The position numbers and the translations under genes were made by a program. The notes beneath the pieces are model-generated. The model made no database searches. It worked only from the letters and a program-made list of their open reading frames with translations, and was not told the DNA's origin. DNA of 64,000 nucleotides from positions 310,001-374,000 of the forward strand of contig JAQGEQ010000170.1 in the NCBI GenBank assembly GCA_034620365.1, read 5' to 3'. Within the stretch, counting starts at the first letter, position 1. Every line of letters begins with the position of its first letter. The stretch comes from Pegea sp. RAD2-039 (taxonomy: Eukaryota; Chordata; Thaliacea; Salpida; Salpidae). Positions 42,101 through 49,366 of this stretch are shown here, in pieces.

Positions 42101-42204
42101 TACATGAATCACCAGTATTTATTTTTAGCTGTGAACCAGGACATTGCAAAGGTAAAGAAAGACGATTACGACAACTAGCCAACAAACATTTTCCGACTGA
42201 GTGA
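13980..42204 (+). CDS. PKHD1L1: Fibrocystin-L homologue (PKHD1L1), giant secretory/membrane protein
   Basis: About 92 exons with phase preserved at every junction encode roughly 4,540 aa (human family member about 4,240). Exons are listed by block in the following entries. Order: signal peptide, IPT/TIG 1-3, PA14, a long linker, IPT/TIG 4-14, G8 domain 1 with parallel beta-helix repeats, G8 domain 2 with more beta-helix repeats, a membrane-proximal region with polybasic sites, one transmembrane helix and a basic cytoplasmic tail of about 130 residues. Domain order and the count of 14 IPT units match vertebrate PKHD1L1, and the G8/beta-helix half is the most conserved (for example ILITDKGLLQ, FGEEIGADEFGG, GGTHFGFWYRM, GPQDHGWCAGYTCQ). 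Vertebrate PKHD1L1 is a cell-surface coat protein of hair-cell stereocilia; the role here is unknown. First-exon choice and the 3' end are the least certain parts. Confidence 0.93.
14080..16250 (+). other. PKHD1L1 intron 1 (longest intron of the gene)
   Basis: A 2.2 kb AT-rich intron between the leader exon and the first IPT exon. I find no reading frame, repeat array or RNA gene in it. Its length, against mostly 55-400 nt for the rest, is typical of first introns that carry regulatory sequence, but no specific element is recognised. Confidence 0.6.
18263..21689 (+). other. PKHD1L1: PKHD1L1 block 2: PA14 domain and linker
   Basis: Exons 18263-18453, 18802-18961, 19049-19237, 19379-19528, 19593-19836, 19932-20070, 20145-20313, 20394-20513, 20585-20716, 20855-20931, 21259-21449, 21512-21689. 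The stretch GFFVPSITANYKFRLES is a PA14-type strand pair in the place where PKHD1L1 proteins carry PA14. The following 500 residues up to IPT 4 match the family in length but hold no domain I can name. This is the least conserved part of the ectodomain; exon boundaries are supported by phase and splice sites rather than motifs. Confidence 0.75.
21991..28090 (+). other. PKHD1L1: PKHD1L1 block 3: IPT/TIG 4-14
   Basis: Exons 21991-22150, 22216-22374, 22625-22741, 22840-23076, 23198-23381, 23625-23860, 23965-24147, 24260-24429, 24508-24604, 24663-24782, 24835-24986, 25048-25187, 25305-25423, 25480-25626, 25737-25844, 26014-26247, 26537-26715, 26782-26866, 27261-27416, 27606-27762, 27967-28090. 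Successive entry motifs: VNPTEGSFSS, VEPSYGSQGG, ITSLSSTDLS, INPKIGSLVGG, IEPLILDI, VSPKKGSQAG, INYSQIDG, VYPPNGSVYG, IIPSSAHSG, VTPIEGSFGG, VTPNRGGTQGG, each followed by a GxGF-like turn. A WNPSVIHAKIGDKVTFRW segment (exons at 23965 and 24260) looks like the cupredoxin-like insert seen in family members. Introns often fall at phase 1 between the GxG glycine and the next residue. Confidence 0.85.
28166..32877 (+). other. PKHD1L1: PKHD1L1 block 4: G8 domain 1 and first parallel beta-helix
   Basis: Exons 28166-28303, 28578-28718, 28828-29019, 29202-29319, 29404-29493, 29640-29767, 29854-29996, 30234-30331, 30457-30615, 30687-30918, 31008-31266, 31329-31467, 31540-31685, 31857-32046, 32247-32400, 32468-32671, 32724-32877. 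G8 domain 1 begins at WSSKFTWGG, near residue 2,110, and contains the eight-glycine pattern (GEGKTVMLD, LLIKGGALIFDD). The beta-helix part carries long near-identical family motifs such as RYPIHWHL, FIEDGIETG, TSLLNDDVTP and NTVHSQGWFG. This G8 plus beta-helix layout is shared with TMEM2 and CEMIP, which act on hyaluronan; no enzymatic role is shown here. Confidence 0.92.
33165..37033 (+). other. PKHD1L1: PKHD1L1 block 5: G8 domain 2 and second parallel beta-helix
   Basis: Exons 33165-33338, 33406-33511, 33578-33761, 33974-34140, 34214-34294, 34505-34738, 34798-34901, 34999-35134, 35243-35412, 35517-35689, 35806-35957, 36046-36211, 36269-36380, 36435-36561, 36613-36789, 36856-37033. G8 domain 2 straddles the previous block: it opens at AFLWSS near 32,810, within exon 32724-32877, and continues through IENLIVRGVVQF. 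Later conserved stretches include AEVGLLSRNIKIIG, FQRTGQEGF, GDYRIPKTMLT and ESMDADTETRRLSPVA. A run of basic residues (RKRRRR, near 32,840) lies early in this G8 domain where the human protein has none. Confidence 0.9.
37098..40237 (+). other. PKHD1L1: PKHD1L1 block 6: membrane-proximal region
   Basis: Exons 37098-37237, 37354-37525, 37631-37699, 37767-37905, 37961-38063, 38248-38378, 38444-38566, 38628-38690, 38761-38943, 39001-39228, 39326-39381, 39683-39849, 40044-40237. The first exons keep family motifs (EKLDVYYNGL, NNLARSYLGVPAHKIKV). The junction 37699/37767 creates RRRRSISKR where vertebrate PKHD1L1 has an RRKRS furin-type site. A second polybasic RRRRS occurs near 39,720. The rest is poorly conserved with a few N-glycosylation sequons. 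Joining 39381 directly to 39683 is the only phase-compatible route I found. Confidence 0.75.
39473..39517 (+). other. Candidate cassette exon with premature stop in PKHD1L1
   Basis: A 45-nt segment bounded by a good acceptor (TATATCAG) and a CAG/GTATTT donor. Its length preserves phase between the flanking exons, but in the incoming phase it reads to a TGA after seven codons, so inclusion would end the protein about 120 residues before the transmembrane helix. I left it out of the main model. Whether it is used is unknown. Confidence 0.3.
40380..42204 (+). other. PKHD1L1: PKHD1L1 block 7: transmembrane helix and cytoplasmic tail
   Basis: Exons 40380-40452 (or to 40479), 40691-40889, 41738-41819, 41951-41973, 42129-42204. 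The first encodes the single helix (MIIVIALSCLALLIVAAVVY). Two donors, GTAAGC at 40453 and GTGAGT at 40480, lie 27 nt apart in the same phase. The tail is first serine- and glutamate-rich, then basic. It runs through a 23-nt microexon encoding KKRKKLC and ends CEPGHCKGKERRLRQLANKH plus four residues at the TGA 42202-42204. The reading frame also stays open to a TAA at 40891 if the GTAAGT donor at 40890 is not used, so a shorter tail is possible. Confidence 0.65.
40556..40623 (+). other. Candidate alternative terminal exon of PKHD1L1
   Basis: Follows an AATAACAG acceptor and reads 22 codons in the phase left by the transmembrane exon (LKSRKCLLYPEKLTKNSARV and one more residue) to a TAA at 40621. 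If used it would replace the long cytoplasmic tail with a short basic one. Supported only by splice site and phase. Confidence 0.25.
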
Positions 42205-44073
42205 AAATTGTTGTACTGTAAATTTCCGTAGTTTGACTTGTGTACATTTTTTTATCGATTTATATGTTAAAGTATAATTGTTATGTAACAGTAGTAGGAT
42301 AAGGTAGCTTGTAGAAAATTTATACAATCGCTTTTCTATTTCAGTTCAACTTTTCTACAGTAATCTTTTTATTTTTTACTAGTTGATTACAGCTGTTATT
42401 TAGCACGTGAATAAATAAATTTTTTACTTGAATACTGTGATATTTTTTAATATTTAACAATTATTATTTTATGCTTTTTAAGACAAAGTATTCTTGGGAG
42501 AAAGCTCCCAAGGATTAAGGAACCAAACTTATCTAAATTGTGTTTTTTTAAAGTTGTTTGCTTTGCTGCAGAATCCAGCTAGATTTTAAATAAAGTCGTT
42601 TCACAGCTAGTTGTGTGCTAATCTCAGCAGTTATAGTTTTAAATAATTTATCATGTCTATATTTTTTTGAATTTAGCTGAAAAGCTATATTTTTTTTTTG
42701 AAATAATTAGTGCTTTAAACTTCTTAATTATAAGTCATTATATTCTTCAAGATGCAGTATCCTTTTTATAAGTAATATTGTGTAGTATATTGAAGTCAAT
42801 TTAAAAAATATATATTTTTAAATTTCTTTTTTGTCTTCTGTTAATTTTTTTATTTCAATGAAAACATAAGACTAAGAAAAATTCAAACTATAAATTTGAT
42901 GAAGCCATTTTAGCATAAGTTATATTTCAATGCAAGCCAGGAAATGCATGCTCTTAAACAAATCAACTTCATCATTTTTGATAATAACTGTTAATGTTTA
43001 AACACTGTTAGTTATATTTAGCAAAAATTAGTTACTTAAAAGAACTCAAACCTGTTATCAACTTATTGTAAATGGAAATGTGGTTAATAATTGCTATATG
43101 TTTGAATAGTGTAGCTTGTTCCAATTCTATAAAATGATTATTATTTTTGATAAAATGTAAAATTTATCATATTTAAATCATTTGTGTATGACCATAAAAA
43201 ACAAATTTTATGGGATAACTTTATCTAGTAGACTTTTTAAAACTAATTATTATTTCTTCTTACATATAAACCTATTTAAAACTTTATCTTATATAAGATA
43301 AGAACTATTTTGTACTTTTATGATTCATTTGTTTTTAATTGAATTTTAGTTTTATCAATTTTAACTTATTTTTGTATTAAATACTTTTTAAATTGGTTTT
43401 AAGAAATACTATCTAAAGTACACCATGCAAAATTTATTAAAAACATAAGTTATTTATTATCTGTACCAATTAGTTTTTTGAAGTCAAAGTTATTTTTGAT
43501 TACATAAAATCTCTAATATCTTCATTTGCTGAATAATTTTTTGATATCCTTTAAAATATATTTGAAGGTTAAGAAAATATTTATTAAATCCTTTTTTTTT
43601 TCAACAATGATATATATTTTTCAATTTTATAATAACTATATTTTAGTAATATATTAATAACTTCATTTTTTATTCTTTAAAATTTCATCATATATGGAAA
43701 TACTATAATTTTTTATTAACAAGGTATTTAAATCACAAAATATTTATTATTTTCTTATTTAAAAATTGTGTGTCAATCTTTTTAATAAGTATATGCTTAT
43801 GAACTTATTTGATGTCATTTTATTGTTTCTAGATAATATTTCACTTTGAAATAAGTAGATTGCTATTAAATTAAGTCAGATATAATTTAGTTAGATATTA
43901 TAATTATTTAGTAACTAATTGCTAACTTATTTATCAAAATTATAAATTGGTTTGGCTTATAATAATTTGTTATAATCAAAAGTTAGTTTAAACTTTCTAC
44001 TTTAAATGAATTGTTTTCTGATTTAGATAGTAATTAGTAATATTTATAGGTTTTTAGATAAATTTGGATTATT
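42205..44073. other. Intergenic region between PKHD1L1 and EXOSC9
   Basis: Extremely A+T-rich, with the PKHD1L1 3' untranslated region at its left end and the EXOSC9 5' region at its right. No exon chain or repeat family recognised. A TTTTTAG acceptor-like site ends at 44057, 16 nt before the EXOSC9 ATG. Confidence 0.55.
42410..42415 (+). terminator. Polyadenylation signal of PKHD1L1
   Basis: AATAAATAAA beginning 206 nt after the proposed stop at 42204, the first such signal downstream. Its distance supports the model in which the gene extends past 40893. Confidence 0.45.
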
Positions 44074-45243
44074 ATGCCTTTGAGAGAAGTTACTCTTGCA
44101 AACAGTGATCAGGAATTTATTCTTGCTGGTATAACCAAAAAATACCGATTAGATTCACGTCAACCAAATGAGTTTAGAAAATTAAGTATCAATTTTGGTT
44201 TAGAATATGGCTATTGCTATGTTAGTCTGGGCGAAACAAAAATGTTAGCTCAAGTAACAGCTGATGTTGATCTGCCAAAAGAATCACGACCTAATGAAGG
44301 GTCTTTATCTATTCATTTAGAAATTTCTACTTTAGCAGCTGGGCACTTTGATCCAACTAAACCAGGAGAACTTGGTACTGAAATTCGTCAATTTTTAGAG
44401 CGCAGTCTGTTGTTTTCAGGCGCTATTGATCTAGAAGAATTATGTTTACGTACAGGTGAAAAGGCATGGTGTATCAACTTATATTTGCATGTTCTTAATT
44501 ATGATGGAAATATATTAGACTGCGCTAGTGTTGCTTCCATCACGGCTCTTAAACACTTCTTACGACCTCCAGTCAAGTTTAGTGGTCGTGACATTATTGT
44601 TCAAAAAATGGACGAAGGCAACCCTGTAGCCTTAACTGTCAATCATATGCCTTTTAGTGTTTCTTTTGGATTTTTCAAAGGCGGAAATTACTCGTTATTA
44701 GATCCAACTTATGCTGAAGAGAAAGTTATGGATGGGAAGTTGCTGGTTTCAATGAATAGACATCAACAAATTTGTCATCTGTTAATGAGTGGTAATCTAC
44801 AAATAAATAAAGAGCAGATCACTAAATGTACAAACAGCGCTGCTGTTATTGTCAAAGATTTGTCTGATTTTGTCACTAAAGCTCTTGATACTGATAAACA
44901 GCGTCGTAAGAATCAAGAAAAACACCTTCCTATAGTTGCTGATTTCTCAAGAAAAGATGTTGTAGAAGAAAAATTCGGTTTTACTAAAATAATTGAAGAT
45001 GTAAAAATGGAAGAAAATGATTCTGATGTTGCTGATGATCAATCTGAACGTGAAGTTGAAAGTACTCCTGTATGGGACTCACTAAAGGACAACACAAGTG
45101 ACATTGTTGGGGAGGGAGTTGTCAATTCTTGGTTTCAAACTAAAGACTCCGAAAAAAAAGAAAATAAAGTCGTCATTGATATTAGTGATGAAGAGGAGGA
45201 AACAATGACTCTTGGTCAAAAAGATGTTGGTTTTTTCAAATAA
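44074..45243 (+). CDS. EXOSC9: Exosome complex component RRP45 (EXOSC9), intronless
   Basis: One uninterrupted frame of 389 aa. EXOSC9 is a non-catalytic RNase PH-fold subunit of the RNA exosome core ring, acting in nuclear and cytoplasmic RNA processing and decay. Residues 1-260 cover both RNase PH lobes with family signatures RLDSRQPNEFR, GEKAWCINLYLHVLNYDGN, HMPFSVSFGFF, DPTYAEEKVMDG and SMNRHQQICHL. The acidic C-terminal tail keeps the EXOSC9-specific STPVWDS and GEGVVNSW segments and a likely SUMO-interacting motif, VVIDISDEEEE, near residues 365-375. The human protein (439 aa) has an additional basic end that is missing here. The start is the first ATG and aligns with the family N-terminus. 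Lack of introns is unusual beside intron-rich neighbours. An AATAAA follows at 45328. Confidence 0.95.
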   Translation: MPLREVTLANSDQEFILAGITKKYRLDSRQPNEFRKLSINFGLEYGYCYVSLGETKMLAQVTADVDLPKESRPNEGSLSIHLEISTLAAGHFDPTKPGELGTEIRQFLERSLLFSGAIDLEELCLRTGEKAWCINLYLHVLNYDGNILDCASVASITALKHFLRPPVKFSGRDIIVQKMDEGNPVALTVNHMPFSVSFGFFKGGNYSLLDPTYAEEKVMDGKLLVSMNRHQQICHLLMSGNLQINKEQITKCTNSAAVIVKDLSDFVTKALDTDKQRRKNQEKHLPIVADFSRKDVVEEKFGFTKIIEDVKMEENDSDVADDQSEREVESTPVWDSLKDNTSDIVGEGVVNSWFQTKDSEKKENKVVIDISDEEEETMTLGQKDVGFFK

Positions 45244-46207
45244 ACTTTATATTTCAGATTAAAGTGTTTAGAACTTATCATGAATTTCAAAATTGTTGGA
45301 ATATATTTAAAAAAATTGGATTTTTACAATAAAACAAATTTGTATAAATCTAAGCTTTCTACTAACATTTCAACTAATTGATTTTATATAAAAGGTTGCT
45401 AAACTATTTCAACACAAAGTTAAGACACAGCAGCTTTTATTAAATACAATTATTATCTTTGAAATTAAAAATCTAGACAGAAAGGTATAATTTGAGTATT
45501 TAAGAACGAACAGTTAAGGCAAACTTATTCAAGCTTGTAGTCTTTAAAGAATTCATTTACTGAATGAAGTAATTGCCTTCTGCTAGAAATAATTAAAAGA
45601 AAATTTATAGGAACATTTGATTGACCCAAAAAATAAACACAAGTATTTTTATTTTACAAAATCTAAAGAGAAAATAACAGTGTGTTATATTGGAAAATTG
45701 TTATATCATCAACACAGTAATTTGTGATTATTAGAAACTTAATAATAAATATTAAAAAGCTTTTCTTTTAAGAAAGGAAAATTGTAGATAGTTTGTTAAC
45801 TGCAAATTATTTTGATTATTGAAAGAGATAAAAGATTCTACAGATACAAGCTGATACAAAAAGTGTACTTCACTTACAATTTACATTTTGAAAAGGAGAT
45901 ATCTACAAACGACATTTTAGTGAAAGCTCTGTCTAAACATTTGATCAAATACAAAATCATCACAATAAAAAAAAATAAAGATTTGACATTTCTTGCAAGA
46001 ATCTCAAGATAGCTAATTTATTTGTAAGGGTCATTTTTCTAAAGTATAATTTAGGTTTCAATGAAAGGTCGTAAGATTAAGGTAGCTAAATGTTTTATAT
46101 AAAAATAGCTACAATACACAGTGTAAAATAAAACTGGAGAGGAATCAATCAACTTCAAGAAATCCTCGCTATTTGAATCATTAGAAGATTAAATGAGATT
46201 TCTATAA
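45244..46207. other. Convergent intergenic region between EXOSC9 and NEK2
   Basis: The two genes end toward each other across about 1 kb. It contains the EXOSC9 3' untranslated region and probably that of NEK2; a minus-strand AATAAA (TTTATT at 46017-46022) lies 186 nt beyond the NEK2 stop. A 66-codon frame at 45812-46012 shows no recognisable protein and is not called. Confidence 0.5.
45328..45333 (+). terminator. Polyadenylation signal of EXOSC9
   Basis: AATAAA 85 nt after the stop codon, followed by a TTTGT-containing stretch. Confidence 0.5.
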
Positions 46208-49200
46208 TCATCTCATTCCCAGAGCTTGCCGTGGTTTATCATCAGCAAATAGATAACGAGACTTGTACTGATTAGGTGGTTTCTGATTTAGATGAAATCT
46301 TTTACGATATTTGTCAAGCTCATCAATATTTCTTCGATCATATCCTAAACCCTTCCCTATGTTCTTGACAACACGACGTTTATCGTAACTTGTATAAATA
46401 TCATCGTTTTCTTTGCCTCCAATATCATACCTACCGAATCGCACTTGTTTATTGTTGCCATATCTTAAAAACAAACAAAATTAAAAAGGGTTCGATTTAT
46501 AAGTAGACAAAACAAATCTATCAATTTACAAATATTGTTTTGAGGTTCTAAAATTTGACGATTAGTAAAAAAAATGTTGTAAAAAGTTTTGAAACAAAAA
46601 TTAAACAATAAAATGTTTATAATATTATACTTTGATTCGATTGTATTGAATAAAATTTAAATGATCAAATTAATTATCAAGTTAATCAAAAGTTACTGAG
46701 ATACTTTCATTTTAAATTTGAATATTATCATTTAGTCATGAAAAAAAATCAAATATTTTGTACAGAAATGACTATAGTAGCAACATACCATTTACAAAGC
46801 TACTCAATTTGATTATATTTATTAATAATAAAGTTGTTCATCAGTAATCTTCAATCTAACAATTATCAAAAAGTGATTGTTGAAAGTTGACATTTCGCCT
46901 AAATCTTCACAATCACAAATGAATTTGGAAACTAGTATGGATGATAGAACTTAAAAATGAGAAAATTTCAGACTTACTCAGAAGAAGGAATATTTGCTGC
47001 GGAAGTCAAGTCATTTCGCATCTGTCTGTATTGTTTAATCAACGATTCAGCCATCTGCATCTTTTCTTCAGCAGCTTTTTCACGTTCTTCAACCAAAAAT
47101 TCACGTCTTTGAACTTCTCGTTCCTTTATTCGGAGCTCTCTAAGCCTCTCTTCAAACGAATTGGCTTTTTCCACTTCAATCTTATTTACTTGATCTGATC
47201 TAAATACAAAAAGTAATTTATTAGATGTTTTATAAGTAATTTGTAAACAGGGAGTTTTATTTAGTAATTTTTTTAATCACAAATGAACAAGTTGGCCAAA
47301 TACTTTTTATCACTTCTAGATGACATTGTACTTGAGGGAGAAAGGCGTTTTGCTTCAGTGGAAATTGCTTTTACTTCTATGAAACAAATTTTAAATTTCT
47401 TGAAGGCATCAAAGTCAATTTTAGATCAACATATATTACTAAATGAAAACTTGAATAAAAAATCTAATTTGAATCTATTTGCTAAAAATTTTGCTAATAT
47501 AAAAATATTCTATCAACACAACTTTGTTGTATAATCAGCAAATAATATATCAAGATAGATTTTAAAACCTACTATATATTTATTTAGCTACAGATAGCAA
47601 ACTAAACAACTTTTTTTAGCAAACACTAAGCTTTATAAAAGCATGAGAAATAAAATAAAAAAGTTTTAACATAACAGCTTAACTTAACTAAAAAAGTAAG
47701 AATATAGAGTCTATAATCTAAAAATCTGATCAAGACATCTTTAATAGCATGGTGATATATGTTCTCAGCCAAAGCAGGCCTTATTATTATTGATAATTAT
47801 TATATTTTCACATTACATTATAGTCAAGGTAGAGGCCACATATTATTAATTATTACATATAAAGGATAAGCAAACGTTTTTGGTTTTTCTACCAATTTCA
47901 GGATTTCATAAAAAAAATTCGAACATACAAGCTTAAATCTAGTTGGAGCATTTTTAGAAATTTTTTTATTTTGAGAAAACTAAATTTGTTAAATCTTATT
48001 ATGTAGTCTTTTAGGATTGAAAATAAATATTATTTTCTAAGATAAAAATATAAAAGAATAAATAATAATTTTCTTTAAGTAAAAACTAACAAAATATGAC
48101 TTTTAAACATTTCATTACCTGCTTTTACTTTTGTAGCTTTAATAGAACTGATACCATAAGCTTCAACATATTTTTCTAAGAAATTAAGTTTTAATATCTC
48201 ATCTAATGAAGGTCTACTTGCTGGTGTTTGTCTCAACATTGAAGAAATGCAGCTCTAAAATAAATAAATCAGATAAAAATATGACAATACAACTTAATTA
48301 ATAATTTATTTTATGTCAAATATGAATAAATTAGTAACAAATTTATAATCTAATAAAACTTACTTTTAAATTATCAGAATATTTGGAAGGTATCTGCCTG
48401 AAATAACCTTCCTTAATTTTTACTGAAAGTAGACGTTGGTTTGAAGCAGTGAAAGGTGGAACTAAAGCACAAAGTTCATAAATAAGACATCCAAGTGACC
48501 AAAGATCAGATTTTTCATTATAATAATCTTTATTCATTTGTTCTGGTGACATGTAATATGGTGTTCCAACAAATGTTTTGGCGAAGCTAGTATCATGTTG
48601 CAGTACCCTGGCCAGTCCAAAGTCTCCCAGCTTCACATTTTTTGAATTATCCAAAAATACATTAGCAGGTTTTAAGTCCCGATGTAGAATTCTACCAGAA
48701 TTTCCATTGCGATGACTTTGATCATGACAAGCTTGTAAAGCCAAAAGTAATTGAACCAATATCTAATTATATGAAAATATTAAATGTTAGTTTTCAATAT
48801 TAGATTATAACTTTCATATTTCTTATCATCATTAAAGTACAAATCAAAATATAAAAGTATTATCTAAAACAAAATTATTTTTTGAACTTTACAAAAATAT
48901 ATCAGTAAATAAGATTAAACATTTATAATTAAAACTAAAATATACATTTGCTATCAATCAATCAAAACAAAATAACAAAACAAATCAAAAACTAATAAAT
49001 ATAAAATTCAAATGTTCTTACTTTTATAACAAAATCTTCTTCAATAAGTTTTCTTTCTTTTCTATGTTTTAATATAATACTTGCCAAATCACCACCAGCA
49101 CAGTATTCCATCACTAGATACAATCGACAACTTGCTCGATCAATAATCCGATCATGATAGCGAACAATGTATGGATGTTTCAACTCCCGAAGAAGATTTA

Positions 49201-49366
49201 CTTCTGAAACTAATTGCTGCTTTTCACCTTCTGTCATAGAGCCATAATCCATATCTTTCCATACTAAAACTTTATCGTCCACTTTTCTTCTTATTTTAAT
49301 ACATTTTCCATAAGATCCTGATCCAATAGTATATAAAATTTCATAGTCACTTAATTTAGAAGGCAT
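46208..49366 (-). CDS. NEK2: Serine/threonine-protein kinase NEK2
   Basis: Six exons on the minus strand: 49022-49366, 48364-48762, 48119-48254, 47304-47376, 46978-47199, 46208-46463, all phase-consistent, 476 aa (human 445). NEK2 is a NIMA-family centrosomal kinase that promotes centrosome separation and spindle-checkpoint control. The kinase domain (about residues 1-270) has a GSGSYGKC glycine loop, catalytic K37 in VWKDM, HRDLKPAN with D144, DFG, and an activation segment TSFAKTFVGTPYY with the phosphorylatable threonines of human NEK2. A helical, strongly charged coiled coil occupies about 318-385. The tail carries KQVRF (PP1 RVxF-type docking, like human KVHF), a KEN box and a C-terminal Met-Arg dipeptide, all shared with vertebrate NEK2A. 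It is the only minus-strand gene in the window. Confidence 0.96.

Noticed and set aside
45812..46012. 66-codon frame between EXOSC9 and NEK2
   Set aside because: Lysine/isoleucine-rich composition expected of AT-rich noncoding DNA; overlaps probable 3' untranslated sequence.
46485..46496. GGTTCGATTTA resembling a tRNA B-box
   Set aside because: The trailing CC is missing and no acceptor stem or A-box could be placed around it.
47283..47534. Plus-strand 83-codon frame
   Set aside because: It is the complement of the fourth NEK2 exon and its flanking introns; the minus-strand exon is phase-linked on both sides.
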